Shown piece after piece: positions 54,527-64,000 of a stretch of DNA of 64,000 bases. The stretch spans positions 930,001-994,000 of the forward strand of contig NZ_CP026167.1 in assembly GCF_002902985.1 (NCBI RefSeq). The letters are read 5' to 3'. Under the pieces are notes generated by a model. The model was not told the origin of the DNA. It saw only the letters and a list, made by a program, of their open reading frames with translations, and made no database searches. Numbering within the stretch: the first letter of the stretch is position 1; each line of letters opens with the position of its first letter. A program made the translations under genes and the position numbers. This DNA comes from Leclercia sp. LSNIH1. GTDB taxonomy: Bacteria; Pseudomonadota; Gammaproteobacteria; Enterobacterales; Enterobacteriaceae.

Positions 54527-55537
54527 ATGACGCAACTTCCCCTGTGGCGCGCGCTCTTTACCGAACAGCCGCGCACCCTGCTGCAAAACGATGACTTCAC
54601 GGTGACGGCGTTTCGCTACGCCAGCGGCGTGGAGGGGCTGCGGGTGCAAAACAGCCGCGGCCACCTGGTGATCCTCCCCTGGCTGGGGCAGATGATCTGG
54701 GATGCGGAGTTTGATGGCCGCGACCTGACGATGCGCAATATGTTCCGCCAGCCCAAAGCGGCAAAAGAGGTGGTGGAAACCTATGGCTGTTTTGCCTTCC
54801 ACTCGGGCCTGCTGGCAAACGGCTGCCCGTCCCCGGAAGATACCCATCCGCTGCACGGCGAAATGCCCTGCGCGCCAATGGATGAAGCCTGGCTGGAGCT
54901 GAAGGGCGACAGCCTGACGGTGACCGGACGCTATGAATATGTGATGGGCTTCGGTCATCATTATCAGGCGCAGCCGGCGGTGACGTTACGTAAAGCCAGC
55001 GCCCTGTTTGAGATCACCATGGCGGTAACCAACCTGGCGACGGTGCCCATGCCGCTCCAGTACATGTGCCATATGAACTATGCGTATGTTGAGGGGGCCA
55101 CCTTCAGCCAGAACGTCCCGGATGAAGCCATTCAGCTGCGCGAGTCGATCCCGGCGCACGTTAAACCTACCGAACAGTGGCTGGCGTTCAACCAGCGTGT
55201 ACAGCAGGGCGAAGCGACCCTGAAGACCCTCTCTGAACCGCAATTTTACGATCCGGAGATTGTCTTCTTCACCGACCAGCTCGATCGTTATACGGATAGC
55301 CCGGAATTCCGCATGATCGCCCCGGATGGCGTCACCTTTGTTACGCGTTTTGCCAGCGCCGAACTGAACTACGCCACCCGCTGGATACTCTACAACGGCG
55401 ATCAGCAGGTGGCGGCGTTCGTGCTTCCGGCCACCTGCCGCCCGGAAGGGTTCCTGGCGGCACAGCACAGCGGCAGCCTGATTTCGCTGGCTCCGGCCGA
55501 AACCCGCCGCTTTACGGTGACCACAGGCATCCTCTGA
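54527..55537 (+). CDS. deoX: Aldose-1-epimerase-like DeoX (DUF4432)
   Basis: A 336-residue protein of the galactose-mutarotase-like fold (DUF4432), without signal peptide. Characteristic pieces are ILPWLGQMIWDAEFDGRDLTMRNMF (residues ~44-68), YGCFAFHSGLLANGCPSPEDTHPLHGEMP with the active-site histidines, and MCHMNYAYVEGATF. The equivalent Salmonella gene deoX is needed for good growth on deoxyribose, probably by interconverting sugar anomers. Third gene of deoKPX, 11 bases after deoP, followed by a terminator. Confidence 0.87.
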   Translation: MTQLPLWRALFTEQPRTLLQNDDFTVTAFRYASGVEGLRVQNSRGHLVILPWLGQMIWDAEFDGRDLTMRNMFRQPKAAKEVVETYGCFAFHSGLLANGCPSPEDTHPLHGEMPCAPMDEAWLELKGDSLTVTGRYEYVMGFGHHYQAQPAVTLRKASALFEITMAVTNLATVPMPLQYMCHMNYAYVEGATFSQNVPDEAIQLRESIPAHVKPTEQWLAFNQRVQQGEATLKTLSEPQFYDPEIVFFTDQLDRYTDSPEFRMIAPDGVTFVTRFASAELNYATRWILYNGDQQVAAFVLPATCRPEGFLAAQHSGSLISLAPAETRRFTVTTGIL

Positions 55538-55566
55538 CGGCACGAATCGTTCATCGCTTGAACAGT

Positions 55567-55599
55567 AACGCGCTTATCGCTAAGGTAAGCGCGTTTTTT
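55567..55599 (+). terminator. Terminator of the deoKPX operon
   Basis: ACGCGCTTA / TAAGCGCGT, a 9-bp perfect stem with a 9-base loop, followed by six T residues, 30 bases after deoX and 20 before uhpA. Confidence 0.92.
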
Positions 55600-55619
55600 A
55601 ATCCCGCCAGGAATGCACC

Positions 55620-56210
55620 ATGACCACCATCGCCCTTATCGACGATCACCTTATCGTCCGCTCCGGATTTGCCCAGCTGCTGAGCCTGGAGCCCGATTTT
55701 CAGGTGGTGGCCGAGTTCGGCTCCGGCCGCGAGGCGCTGGCCGGCCTGCCGGGATGCGGGGTGCAGGTCTGTATCTGCGATATCTCAATGCCGGACCTCT
55801 CCGGGCTGGGGCTGCTGAGCCAGCTGCCGAAAGGAATAACGACCATCATGCTCTCGGTTCACGACAGTCCGGCGCTGGTAGAGCAGGCGCTGAACGCGGG
55901 CGCGCGCGGGTTTCTCTCCAAACGCTGCAGCCCGGACGAGCTGATTGCCGCCGTGCGCACCGTCGCCACCGGCGGTTGCTACCTGACGCCAGATATTGCC
56001 CTCAAGCTGGCGGCCGGACGCCAGGACCCGCTTACCCGACGCGAACGCCAGGTGGCGGAAAAGCTGGCTCAGGGAATGGCGGTGAAAGAGATCGCCCTTG
56101 AGCTTGGCCTGTCGCCAAAAACCGTACACGTTCACCGCGCCAACCTGATGGAAAAACTGGGCGTCAGCAATGACGTTGAGCTGGCGCGCCGCATGTTTGA
56201 CGGCTGGTAA
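55620..56210 (+). CDS. uhpA: Response regulator UhpA
   Basis: UhpA-P activates uhpT. The 196-residue protein has a receiver domain (Asp8, Asp9, phospho-acceptor Asp54 in [12 protein letters not shown], Lys near residue 101) and a C-terminal LuxR-type helix-turn-helix [44 protein letters not shown]. Its stop shares bases with the uhpB start (TAATG), suggesting coupling. Confidence 0.97.
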   Translation: MTTIALIDDHLIVRSGFAQLLSLEPDFQVVAEFGSGREALAGLPGCGVQVCICDISMPDLSGLGLLSQLPKGITTIMLSVHDSPALVEQALNAGARGFLSKRCSPDELIAAVRTVATGGCYLTPDIALKLAAGRQDPLTRRERQVAEKLAQGMAVKEIALELGLSPKTVHVHRANLMEKLGVSNDVELARRMFDGW

Positions 56211-57715
56211 TGCACGCCTTTTTCTCCCGGCTGGTGGCGGTGGTCGCCAGCTTCTTTATCTTCTCCGCCGCCTGGTTCTGCCTGTGGAGCATCAGCCTGC
56301 ACCTGGTAGAACGCCCGGAGCTGGCGGTGTTGCTGTTCCCTTTCGGCCTGCGGCTGGGGCTGATGCTGCAATGCCCGCGCGGCTACTGGCCGGTTTTATT
56401 GGGTGCAGAGTGGCTGATGCTGATCTGGTTGTCGCAGGAAGTCGCCCTCGCGTATCTGCCCTTATTGATGACCGGAAGCCTGCTCACGCTCCTCCCGGTT
56501 GCGCTTATTTCCCGCTATCGTCACCAGCGCGACTGGCGCACCCTGCTGCGCCAGGGGGCGGCGCTGATCGCCGCCGCGCTGTTGCAGTCCCTGCCGTGGG
56601 TGGGCGAAAAGGAGATGCTGAACACCCTGCTGCTGACCCTGACCGGCGGCCTGACCCTGGCCCCGACCTGCCTCGTCATCTGGCATTACCTCACCAGCAC
56701 CGTCTGGCAGCCCCTTGGCCCGGCGTTGGTTTCTCAGCCCGTCAACTGGCGCGCCCGGCATCTCATCTGGTATCTGCTGCTGTTTGTGGTGAGCCTGTGG
56801 TTGCAGCTTGGCCTGCCCGCAGAGCTGTCGCGCTTTACGCCGTTTTGTCTGGCGCTGCCGATCATCGCACTCGCCTGGCATTACGGCTGGCAGGGGGCGT
56901 TGATCGCCACGCTGATGAACGCCATCGCGCTGATTGCCAGCCAGACCTGGCACGATCACCCGGTGGATCTGCTGCTCTCTCTGCTGGCCCAGAGCCTGAC
57001 CGGGCTGCTGCTCGGCGCGGGCATTCAGCGTCTGCGTGAGCTGAACCAGTCCCTGCAAACCGAGCTGTCGCGCAATCGCCGCCTGGCAGAACGCCTGCTG
57101 GAGACCGAAGAGAGCGTGCGCCAGGAGGTGGCGCGTGAACTGCACGACGACATCGGCCAGACCATTACCGCCATTCGTACCCAGGCGGGTATCGTCCAGC
57201 GTCTGGCGGCGGACAACGCCGGGGTGAAGCAGGGCGGGGCGCATATCGAACAGCTCTCGCTGGGCGTGTATGACTCGGTGCGTCGCCTGCTGGGCAGGCT
57301 GCGTCCGCGCCAGCTGGACGATCTGACCCTGGAACAGGCGGTGCGCTCCCTGATGCGTGAGATGGAGCTGGAGAGCCGCGGCATCGTCAGCCATCTCGAC
57401 TGGTGCATTGATGAATCATTGCTGAGTGAAGGCCAGCGCGTCACGCTGTTTCGCGTCTGTCAGGAAGGGCTGAACAATATCGTCAAACACGCCAACGCCA
57501 GCGCGGTGACGCTGCAGGGCTGGCAGCAGGATGAAAGCCTCAGGCTGGTGATTGAAGACGATGGCTGCGGCCTGCCGCCGGGCTCAGGGCAACAAGGCTT
57601 TGGCCTGGCGGGGATGCGCGAACGCGTGAAGGCGCTGGGCGGCACGCTGACTATCTCCTGCACACACGGGACGCGCGTCAGCGTCAGTTTACCGCTTCGG
57701 AGTCACCATGTTTAA
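56210..57715 (+). CDS. uhpB: Sensor histidine kinase UhpB
   Basis: UhpB phosphorylates UhpA when UhpC senses external glucose-6-phosphate. The 501-residue protein has about eight N-terminal helices (MASE1-like, residues 1-275), then a HisKA_3 dimerisation domain with the phosphohistidine in [21 protein letters not shown] (about residue 313), and a HATPase with [19 protein letters not shown] and [11 protein letters not shown]. It overlaps uhpC by eight bases. Confidence 0.97.
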   Translation: MHAFFSRLVAVVASFFIFSAAWFCLWSISLHLVERPELAVLLFPFGLRLGLMLQCPRGYWPVLLGAEWLMLIWLSQEVALAYLPLLMTGSLLTLLPVALISRYRHQRDWRTLLRQGAALIAAALLQSLPWVGEKEMLNTLLLTLTGGLTLAPTCLVIWHYLTSTVWQPLGPALVSQPVNWRARHLIWYLLLFVVSLWLQLGLPAELSRFTPFCLALPIIALAWHYGWQGALIATLMNAIALIASQTWHDHPVDLLLSLLAQSLTGLLLGAGIQRLRELNQSLQTELSRNRRLAERLLETEESVRQEVARELHDDIGQTITAIRTQAGIVQRLAADNAGVKQGGAHIEQLSLGVYDSVRRLLGRLRPRQLDDLTLEQAVRSLMREMELESRGIVSHLDWCIDESLLSEGQRVTLFRVCQEGLNNIVKHANASAVTLQGWQQDESLRLVIEDDGCGLPPGSGQQGFGLAGMRERVKALGGTLTISCTHGTRVSVSLPLRSHHV

Positions 57716-59027
57716 ACCCCCTGTCGATGCAGTCCCGATAAGCGATAAGGCGGAAATCGACGCCCGCTATCGTTACTGGCGACGCCATATTCTGATCACC
57801 CTCTGGCTCGGCTACGCGCTGTTCTACTTCACCCGCAAAAGCTTTAACGCCGCCGCGCCGGAGATCCTCGCCAGCGGGGTGATGACCCGCACCGATATCG
57901 GCCTGCTGGCGACGCTGTTTTACATCACCTATGGCCTGTCGAAGTTCTTCTCCGGCATCGTCAGCGACCGCTCCAACGCCCGCTACTTTATGGGTTTTGG
58001 CCTGATCGCCACCGGGGTGGTGAACATCCTGTTCGGCTTCTCCACCTCGCTGTGGGCCTTCGCCCTGCTGTGGGCGCTGAACGCCTTTTTCCAGGGCTGG
58101 GGCGCGCCGGTCTGTGCCCGCCTGCTCACCGCCTGGTATTCGCGCAACGAGCGCGGCGGCTGGTGGGCGATCTGGAACACCGCCCATAACGTCGGCGGGG
58201 CGCTGATCCCGATGGTGGTCGGTGCCGCAGCGCTGCACTACGGCTGGCGCGCGGGGATGATGATTGCCGGTTGTCTCGCGATCCTCGCCGGGCTGTTTCT
58301 CTGCTGGCGTCTGCGCGATCGGCCGCAAACCGTGGGTCTGCCGGCGGTGGGCGACTGGCGGCACGACGCGCTGGAGATTGCCCAGCAGCAGGAGGGGGCC
58401 GGGCTGTCCCGCCAGGCGATCCTCACCCGATATGTGCTGAAAAACCCCTATATCTGGCTGCTGTCGCTCTGCTACGTGCTGGTCTACGTGGTGCGCGCGG
58501 CGATCAATGACTGGGGCAATCTGTACATGTCCGAGACGCTGGGTGTGGATCTGGTCACCGCCAACTCCGCGGTGACGATGTTTGAGCTGGGCGGGTTTAT
58601 CGGCGCGCTGGTGGCGGGCTGGGGCTCGGATAAGCTCTTCAACGGCAACCGTGGTCCAATGAACCTGATTTTTGCCGCCGGGATTTTGCTCTCGGTCGGT
58701 TCCCTGTGGCTGATGCCGTTTGCCAGCTACGTGATGCAGGCGGCGTGCTTCTTTACCATCGGCTTCTTTGTGTTTGGCCCGCAGATGCTGATCGGCATGG
58801 CGGCGGCGGAGTGCTCCCACAAGGACGCGGCAGGGGCGGCGACCGGTTTTGTCGGGCTGTTCGCCTATCTCGGGGCATCGCTTTCCGGCTGGCCGCTGGC
58901 TAGGGTGATCGACACCTGGCACTGGAGCGGGTTCTTCGCGGTGATCGCCATCGCGGCGGGGATTTCGGCCCTGCTGCTGCTGCCGTTCCTTAACGCCCAG
59001 GCCCCGCGTGAAGCCAGTGTGATGTGA
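57708..59027 (+). CDS. uhpC: Hexose-phosphate receptor UhpC
   Basis: UhpC is a sensor derived from the organophosphate:phosphate antiporter family; it binds external glucose-6-phosphate and stimulates UhpB. The 439-residue product has 12 helices, [15 protein letters not shown] in the first, the OPA signature [14 protein letters not shown] and the loop [37 protein letters not shown]. It ends 140 bases before uhpT. Confidence 0.97.
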   Translation: MFKPPVDAVPISDKAEIDARYRYWRRHILITLWLGYALFYFTRKSFNAAAPEILASGVMTRTDIGLLATLFYITYGLSKFFSGIVSDRSNARYFMGFGLIATGVVNILFGFSTSLWAFALLWALNAFFQGWGAPVCARLLTAWYSRNERGGWWAIWNTAHNVGGALIPMVVGAAALHYGWRAGMMIAGCLAILAGLFLCWRLRDRPQTVGLPAVGDWRHDALEIAQQQEGAGLSRQAILTRYVLKNPYIWLLSLCYVLVYVVRAAINDWGNLYMSETLGVDLVTANSAVTMFELGGFIGALVAGWGSDKLFNGNRGPMNLIFAAGILLSVGSLWLMPFASYVMQAACFFTIGFFVFGPQMLIGMAAAECSHKDAAGAATGFVGLFAYLGASLSGWPLARVIDTWHWSGFFAVIAIAAGISALLLLPFLNAQAPREASVM

Positions 59028-59112
59028 TGCGCCTCACCTTTTCACCGCGAGTGGCGCGAAACTAAGAAATTTTCCCGGTTCCGCCTGGACGCTGTCTCAG
59101 GCATCTCTCCTG

Positions 59113-59154
59113 GCTGATTTTTACAATGCCTGCCATTCGCAGGTAAAAATCAGC
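59113..59154 (+). promoter_or_regulatory. uhpT promoter region with a 12-bp inverted repeat
   Basis: TACAAT (59122-59127) is a good -10 element for uhpT. It is overlapped by a perfect 12-bp inverted repeat, GCTGATTTTTAC (59113-59124) and GTAAAAATCAGC (59143-59154), separated by 18 bases. CCTGGCTGATTTTT resembles the UhpA-responsive promoter region as I recall it. The exact UhpA sites cannot be assigned from sequence alone. Confidence 0.6.
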
Positions 59155-59167
59155 TCAGGAGCAAACC

Positions 59168-60559
59168 ATGCTGGCCTTCCTCAATCAGGTGCGCAAGCCG
59201 ACCCTGGATCTGCCGCTCGATGTGCGGCGCAAAATGTGGTTCAAACCCTTCATGCAGTCCTACCTGGTGGTCTTTATCGGCTACCTGACCATGTATCTGA
59301 TCCGCAAAAACTTTAACATCGCGCAGAACGACATGATCTCGACCTACGGGCTGAGCATGACCCAGTTGGGGATGATTGGCCTCGGTTTCTCCATCACCTA
59401 CGGGGTGGGGAAAACCGTTGTCTCGTACTATGCGGACGGCAAAAACACCAAGCAGTTCCTGCCGTTTATGCTGATCCTCTCCGCCATCTGTATGCTCGGC
59501 TTCAGCGCCAGCATGGGCGCGGGCTCCGTCAGCCTGTTCCTGATGATCGCCTTCTACGCCCTGAGCGGTTTCTTCCAGAGTACCGGCGGGTCGTGCAGCT
59601 ACTCCACCATCACCAAATGGACCCCGCGCCGCAAGCGGGGCTCGTACCTCGGCATGTGGAACATCTCCCACAACCTCGGCGGGGCGGGTGCGGCAGGGGT
59701 GGCGCTGTTCGGCGCGAACTACCTCTTCGACGGCCACGTGATCGGCATGTTTATCTTCCCGTCGATTATCGCCCTGATCGTCGGCTTTATCGGCCTGCGC
59801 TTCGGCAGTGACTCTCCGGAATCATACGGTCTGGGTAAAGCCGAAGAGCTGTTTAATGAAGAGATCAGCGAAGAGGACAAAGAGACTGAAGAGAACGAGA
59901 TGACCAAATGGCAGATCTTTGTTGAGTACGTGCTGAAAAACAAAGTGATCTGGCTGCTCTGCTTCTCCAATATCTTCCTCTACGTGGTGCGCATCGGTAT
60001 CGACCAGTGGTCGACCGTGTATGCCTTCCAGGAGCTGAAGCTCTCCAAAGAGGTGGCGATCCAGGGCTTCACCCTGTTTGAAGTAGGCGCGCTGGTCGGC
60101 ACCCTGCTGTGGGGCTGGCTCTCGGATCTCGCCAATGGCCGTCGTGCGCTGGTGGCCTGCGTCGCGCTGGCGCTGATTATCGCCACGCTGGGTATTTATC
60201 AGCATGCAAGCAACCAGTACGTCTATCTCGCCTCCCTGTTCGCGCTCGGCTTCCTGGTCTTTGGTCCGCAGCTGTTGATCGGCGTGGCGGCGGTAGGTTT
60301 TGTGCCGAAAAAAGCGATCGGCGCTGCCGATGGGATTAAAGGCACCTTCGCTTACCTGATCGGCGACAGCTTCGCCAAGCTCGGTTTGGGGATGATTGCC
60401 GACGGCACGCCGATCTTCGGCCTCACCGGCTGGGCAGGCACTTTTGCCGCGCTGGATGCGGCAGCCATCGGCTGTATCGTCCTGATGGCGATGGTTGCGG
60501 TGTTGGAAGAGCGCAAGATCCGCCGCGAAAAACGCGTACAACGTTTGAAAGCAGCCTGA
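59168..60559 (+). CDS. uhpT: Hexose-6-phosphate:phosphate antiporter
   Basis: UhpT imports glucose-6-phosphate and related sugars (also fosfomycin) in exchange for phosphate. The 463-residue, 12-helix protein starts [24 protein letters not shown], has the essential-arginine region [16 protein letters not shown] in helix 1 and [37 protein letters not shown] in the loop after helix 4. GGAG precedes the ATG; regulation is by UhpA from the upstream gap. Intact, so fosfomycin uptake by this route is expected. Confidence 0.97.
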   Translation: MLAFLNQVRKPTLDLPLDVRRKMWFKPFMQSYLVVFIGYLTMYLIRKNFNIAQNDMISTYGLSMTQLGMIGLGFSITYGVGKTVVSYYADGKNTKQFLPFMLILSAICMLGFSASMGAGSVSLFLMIAFYALSGFFQSTGGSCSYSTITKWTPRRKRGSYLGMWNISHNLGGAGAAGVALFGANYLFDGHVIGMFIFPSIIALIVGFIGLRFGSDSPESYGLGKAEELFNEEISEEDKETEENEMTKWQIFVEYVLKNKVIWLLCFSNIFLYVVRIGIDQWSTVYAFQELKLSKEVAIQGFTLFEVGALVGTLLWGWLSDLANGRRALVACVALALIIATLGIYQHASNQYVYLASLFALGFLVFGPQLLIGVAAVGFVPKKAIGAADGIKGTFAYLIGDSFAKLGLGMIADGTPIFGLTGWAGTFAALDAAAIGCIVLMAMVAVLEERKIRREKRVQRLKAA

Positions 60560-60577
60560 GTATGCAGGTCACTTTTT

Positions 60578-60602
60578 GCCCGGCGTGATGCCGGGCTTTT
60601 TT
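60578..60602 (+). terminator. Terminator of uhpT
   Basis: GCCCGGC / GCCGGGC stem with a GTGAT loop followed by six T residues, 18 bases after the uhpT stop. Confidence 0.92.
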
Positions 60603-60721
60603 ACATTCTCACCCCGATTACCTTACCCCGCTTTACACATCCGCTCCGTCCTATGCTCTACAGTTTTAGTTTGCTGCCGCCTTTCGCGCAGCCTCAGCCC
60701 TTTTGCTAACGGAGAGCTTGC

Positions 60722-61726
60722 ATGTTGACCCGACGATTGTCCTGCCTTGCGCTGCTGGTGGCGCTGGCCTCACCCGCGATGGCGGCCGATACCCCCACCT
60801 ACGGCGAAAAGCTGGAAGGTTTTGACTACGCCTGGCCGGTAAAACACTTCACCTTCACCTCGCAAGAACAGTCTCTGGATATGGCCTATCTGGACGTGAA
60901 GCCGGAAAACGCCAACGGCCGGACCGTGGTGCTGATGCACGGTAAAAACTTCTGCGCCGGCACCTGGGATGGCACCATCCGCGCCCTCACCGCCAGCGGC
61001 TATCGCGTGGTGGCACCCGATCAGGTGGGCTTCTGCAAATCCACCAAGCCGGAGCGCTATCAATACACCTTCCAGCAGCTGGCGGATAACACCCATGCCC
61101 TGCTGAAAGAGCTGGGGATCGATCGCGTTACCGTTATTGGTCACTCCACCGGCGGCATGCTGGCGACCCGCTACGCGCTGATGTGGCCCCAGGAGGTGGA
61201 ACAGCTGGTGATGGTCAACCCGATTGGGCTGGAGGACTGGAAGGCGCGCGGCGTGCCGCACATTACGGTCGACCAGTGGTATCAGCGCGAGCTAAAAACC
61301 AGCGCCGACGGCATCCGCCAGTACGAAAAAAACACCTACTACGCCGGAGAGTGGAAGCCGGAGTACGAGCGTTGGGTCACCATGCTCGCCGGACTGAACA
61401 ACGGGCCGGGAAAAGAACGTGTGGCCTGGAACTCGGCGCTGCTCTACGACATGATCTACACCCAGCCGGTGATCTACGAATTTAGTGAACTGAAGATGCC
61501 GGTATTATTGATGATCGGCACGAAGGACAACACCGCCATCGGCAAAGATCTCGCCCCGCAGGAGATCCGTAAAACGCTCGGCAACTATGCGGTACTGGGG
61601 AAGGAGACGGCGAAACGTATCCCACACGCCACGCTGGTGGAGTTTGACGATATGGGCCATGCCCCGCAGATGCAGGATCCGCAGCGTTTCCATGAGGCGC
61701 TGCTGAAAGGGCTTCAGGCGCGCTGA
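60722..61726 (+). CDS. Exported alpha/beta hydrolase, substrate unknown
   Basis: A 334-residue alpha/beta-fold hydrolase with a Sec signal peptide (MLTRRLSCLALLVALASPAMA, cleaved near residue 21-22), so it should be periplasmic. The oxyanion segment is LMHGKNF, the nucleophile Ser142 in VIGHSTGGM, the acid probably in LLMIGTKDNT and the His in DDMGHAPQ. Closest in style to proline-iminopeptidase or lactonase-like enzymes; I cannot name a substrate. GGAGAG precedes the ATG. The 3' end overlaps the convergent LysR gene by 13 bases. Confidence 0.82.
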   Translation: MLTRRLSCLALLVALASPAMAADTPTYGEKLEGFDYAWPVKHFTFTSQEQSLDMAYLDVKPENANGRTVVLMHGKNFCAGTWDGTIRALTASGYRVVAPDQVGFCKSTKPERYQYTFQQLADNTHALLKELGIDRVTVIGHSTGGMLATRYALMWPQEVEQLVMVNPIGLEDWKARGVPHITVDQWYQRELKTSADGIRQYEKNTYYAGEWKPEYERWVTMLAGLNNGPGKERVAWNSALLYDMIYTQPVIYEFSELKMPVLLMIGTKDNTAIGKDLAPQEIRKTLGNYAVLGKETAKRIPHATLVEFDDMGHAPQMQDPQRFHEALLKGLQAR

Positions 61727-62616
61727 CTGGTCTTAAGCATTAGCTCGCGCAACCAGGCCTGCGCGGGATTGCGGTGCGTTCTGCCGTGCCAGGCCATGCT
61801 TTTGGTAAAGCCTGGCACGGAAACGGGTGTCTCGCAGACGAACATCTCCGTCTGATTTTCGGCGATGCGTGATGGTACGGTGGCAATCATATCGCTGAGA
61901 GCCAGCACGTCCGGTAGTACTAAAAAATGGCTCACCGAAAGTCCCACACGCCGCATTCGACCAATTTTCTCCAGCACGCTATCGGTCACCCCGCGAAAAC
62001 CGTCTCCCTCGTAAGAGACCAGCACATGCTCTAGGGCGCAAAAACGTGCCAGCGAAAGCGGTTTGCCCGCGTCCGGATGGTCGGCACGCATCATGCAAAC
62101 GTACCGTTCATCATAAAGTGCGCGACTATGCAATTCGGCCGGCGTGGTGTGTGGAGTGATCAGCGCCACGTCAACGCTGCCCCGCTCAAGCTGGCTGACC
62201 AGACGGTCGGATTCCACCGGTACCACCCGCACGCGGATGGCGGGCGCTCGTATCTTAAGGGCTGCGATAAAGGGCACCATTACTGCCCGCAATGCGTAGT
62301 CGGTGGCGGCAACGGTAAAGGTCATGCTGGCGCTCAGGGGATCGAAGCCGGTGGGCTGCAGCAGCACGTCGATATCCGCCAGAATACGTTTTACCGGGGC
62401 GGCCAGCTCTTCGGCGCGCGTGGTTGGCACTATGCCGTGCGGGGCGCGGATAAACAGCGGATCGTCAAAGTAATCGCGCAGGCGGTTGAGCATGCCGCTG
62501 ACCGCGGGCTGGGTCAGGGATAAGCGTGATGCCGCGCGGGTGACGCTGCGCTCATCCATCAGAGCATCCAGAGTTTTCAAAAGATTCAAATCCAGCGTGC
62601 GGATATCCGTTTTCAT
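61714..62616 (-). CDS. LysR-family transcription regulator, target unknown
   Basis: A 300-residue LysR-type regulator in the NodD/LinR-like subgroup. The winged helix-turn-helix is at residues ~8-65 (LDLNLLKTLDALMDERSVTRAASRLSLTQPAVSGMLNRLRDYFDDPLF), followed by the effector domain (TFTVAATDYALRAVMVPF). It is convergent with the hydrolase (13-base overlap) and divergent from yicN across 100 bases. It might regulate either neighbour; nothing decides this. Confidence 0.88.
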   Translation of the reverse strand: MKTDIRTLDLNLLKTLDALMDERSVTRAASRLSLTQPAVSGMLNRLRDYFDDPLFIRAPHGIVPTTRAEELAAPVKRILADIDVLLQPTGFDPLSASMTFTVAATDYALRAVMVPFIAALKIRAPAIRVRVVPVESDRLVSQLERGSVDVALITPHTTPAELHSRALYDERYVCMMRADHPDAGKPLSLARFCALEHVLVSYEGDGFRGVTDSVLEKIGRMRRVGLSVSHFLVLPDVLALSDMIATVPSRIAENQTEMFVCETPVSVPGFTKSMAWHGRTHRNPAQAWLRELMLKTSQRA

Positions 62617-62716
62617 AGTCCTCTACTACCTGTTTTCAGTACATTAATACGACGTTGTCCGCTGTCGACGCGCTGCGTTTCCCGATATTATGCTCGACTA
62701 ACCGTAAGGAGAATTC

Positions 62717-63169
62717 ATGGTCTGGATAATGCTGGCTACGCTTGCCGTGGTATTTGTGGTGGGCTTTCGCGTCATGACGTCGGGCTCCCGGCGCGCCATT
62801 CGTCGTCTCAGCGAACGGCTGGGGATCGCCCCTGTGCCGCTGGAGTCGATGATCGATCAGTTTGGCAAAAGCGCCGGCAATGAGTTTATCCGCTACCTTG
62901 AACGTCCTGACGAGGCGCATCTGCTCAATGCCGCGCAGGTGCTGCTGATCTGGCAGGTGTGCATCGTCGACAGCAGTGAAAACAACCTGCAGAACTGGTA
63001 TCGCCTGCTGCGCAAGGCGCGTCTTGCCGCGCCGATCACCGATGCGCAGGTTCGCCTGGCGCTTGGCTTTATGCGCGATATGGAGCCGGATCCGTACGAA
63101 CTGAATGCCTTCCAGCTGCGTTATAACCAACTCTTCCTGCCGGAAGAGGGGGTCTTCTTCCTGCACTGA
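62717..63169 (+). CDS. yicN: YicN, DUF1198 protein
   Basis: A 150-residue protein of the DUF1198 family: one N-terminal helix (MVWIMLATLAVVFVVGFRVM), then a helical cytoplasmic domain with SRRAIRRLSERLGI and APITDAQVRLALGFMRDMEPDPYELNAFQLRYN, the family hallmark. Similar to E. coli YicN, which also lies near nepI. Function unknown. AAGGAG precedes the ATG. Confidence 0.88.
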   Translation: MVWIMLATLAVVFVVGFRVMTSGSRRAIRRLSERLGIAPVPLESMIDQFGKSAGNEFIRYLERPDEAHLLNAAQVLLIWQVCIVDSSENNLQNWYRLLRKARLAAPITDAQVRLALGFMRDMEPDPYELNAFQLRYNQLFLPEEGVFFLH

Positions 63170-63265
63170 TATCACGCCTCGTGATGAGGATTATAAATCA
63201 TCGTCATTAGATTTATACCACTAACCGGCGCACCATCACCCCATTAACAAACGATGAGGTGAACC

Positions 63266-63793
63266 ATGAATCAATCCGCCATTATCTGGCCGCAGGAGTA
63301 CCTGCCGGGCACTACCGATAATTTTGCATCCAACGAAATCATCGTCGCTGGGCTGACCGCGCAGGCCGTCTGGGACCAGCTGAACGACACCCGTCTGTGG
63401 CCGGAGTATTACAGCAATGCCGAGGATATTCGCTTTCACGACGGCAGCGGCCCGCTGCTCAGCGACGGCGCGCGCTTCCGTTTCACAACCTTCGGCTTTC
63501 CGGTAGAAGCGCAGGTTACGGAATATGTGCCGCCGGTCGCAGGCCAAGCCGCGCGCATCGCCTGGCACGGCTGGGTAGAGGGCGATGCCAGCTCACGTCT
63601 GGATGTGATCCACGCCTGGCTGTTTGAAGATTTACCGGGAAATCGCGTGCGCATCCTGACCCAGGAGTCGCAGAAAGGCGTTCCTGCACAAGAGCTGGCG
63701 CGCACCGTGCCGAATCCAATGATTAACGGGCATCAGGAGTGGATCGTCGGGCTGGCGAAGGCGGCAATGCAAGAAAAGTTGTCGAAACGTTAA
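63266..63793 (+). CDS. SRPBCC (START-like) domain protein
   Basis: A 175-residue protein with a helix-grip SRPBCC/polyketide-cyclase-like pattern: [14 protein letters not shown] helix (here [27 protein letters not shown]), beta strands with [31 protein letters not shown] and [12 protein letters not shown], then a long C-terminal helix ([17 protein letters not shown]). It probably binds a small hydrophobic ligand; no function can be assigned. GATGAGGTG precedes the ATG. Confidence 0.75.
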   Translation: MNQSAIIWPQEYLPGTTDNFASNEIIVAGLTAQAVWDQLNDTRLWPEYYSNAEDIRFHDGSGPLLSDGARFRFTTFGFPVEAQVTEYVPPVAGQAARIAWHGWVEGDASSRLDVIHAWLFEDLPGNRVRILTQESQKGVPAQELARTVPNPMINGHQEWIVGLAKAAMQEKLSKR

Positions 63794-63857
63794 ATATGTC
63801 ACACTTTTGATGATAAACTGCGCGACTTTTCCGCACGTTTTTATCTCAGGTGATGCC

Positions 63858-64000
63858 ATGACAGAACATATCCAGCCCACGATTCAACCGCAGGCCAAAA
63901 CGGTTTCTCGCCCGAACTGGTCGGCGGTTTTTTCCGTGGCGTTTTGCGTCGCCTGCCTGATTACCGTGGAGTTTTTGCCGGTCAGCCTGCTGACGCCGAT
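63858..64000 (+). CDS. nepI: Purine ribonucleoside exporter NepI, N-terminal fragment (runs off the window)
   Basis: The first 47 codons of an MFS transporter: [20 protein letters not shown] followed by [27 protein letters not shown], which matches helix 1 of E. coli NepI (YicM) almost exactly. NepI exports inosine and related nucleosides. The divergent cytoplasmic tail is longer than in E. coli. Truncated by the window end. Confidence 0.9.
   Translation, partial: MTEHIQPTIQPQAKTVSRPNWSAVFSVAFCVACLITVEFLPVSLLTP

Noticed and set aside
57684..58922. 412-residue open frame antisense to uhpC
   Set aside because: Same explanation as for the other long antisense frames; uhpC on the plus strand is unambiguous.

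Overview
The window is a stretch of enterobacterial chromosome on the origin-proximal dnaA side. The order glmS - pstSCAB-phoU, then mnmE-yidC-yidD-rnpA-rpmH // dnaA-dnaN-recF-gyrB, then the dgo, ibp, ilvBN and uhp loci, is that of Escherichia/Salmonella-type Enterobacteriaceae. A complete tnaCAB operon predicts an indole-positive organism, and deoQKPX between ilvN and uhpA is a Salmonella-type arrangement absent from E. coli K-12. Codon use is GC-rich (many long antisense open frames). An indole-positive Leclercia-, Kluyvera- or Citrobacter-like genus fits, but protein recall alone does not settle the genus. No tRNA, rRNA, insertion sequence, prophage or CRISPR array was seen, and oriC itself is not in the window.

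Layout. 1-6300: end of glmS and the phosphate-specific transport operon with tandem Pho boxes. 6.4-13.5 kb: small metabolic genes (yieL esterase, yieH phosphatase, adeP adenine permease with a PurR box, chrR, yieE, yidZ, mdtL). 13.6-16.7 kb: tryptophanase operon with its TnaC arrest peptide and CRP site. 16.8-27.3 kb: tRNA modification, membrane insertion, RNase P, ribosome and replication genes diverging from the dnaA/rpmH regulatory region. 27.5-34.9 kb: yidA, the D-galactonate operon dgoRKADT, in which dgoT carries an in-frame amber codon, then yidR and yidQ. 35-38 kb: heat-shock ibpAB behind a sigma-32 promoter and RNA thermometer, and yidE.

38-45 kb is the most unusual part. A cytoplasmic sulfatase is co-transcribed with an ascorbate-type PTS IIB and IIC. 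They are divergent from a leaderless arylsulfotransferase-like protein, and are followed by yidH-yidG and an anaerobic sulfatase-maturating radical-SAM enzyme. Together these look like a sulfated-carbohydrate uptake, desulfation and sulfate-transfer module that I cannot match to a described pathway. 45-49 kb: dsdA, emrD, a GNAT enzyme, and the SOS-regulated tisB/istR toxin-antitoxin pair, which falls below common annotation length limits. 49-51 kb: ivbL-ilvBN with Val/Leu attenuation. 51-55.5 kb: deoQ/deoKPX deoxyribose use. 55.6-60.6 kb: uhpABCT hexose-phosphate sensing and uptake. 60.7-64 kb: a secreted hydrolase, a LysR regulator, yicN, an SRPBCC protein and the start of nepI.

Functionally the window mixes housekeeping replication and translation genes with tightly regulated nutrient uptake modules (phosphate, adenine, tryptophan, galactonate, sulfated sugar, deoxyribose, hexose phosphates). 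Many of the control elements can be read directly: Pho boxes, PurR, CRP, DgoR and LexA sites, two leader peptides, an RNA thermometer and an antisense RNA.
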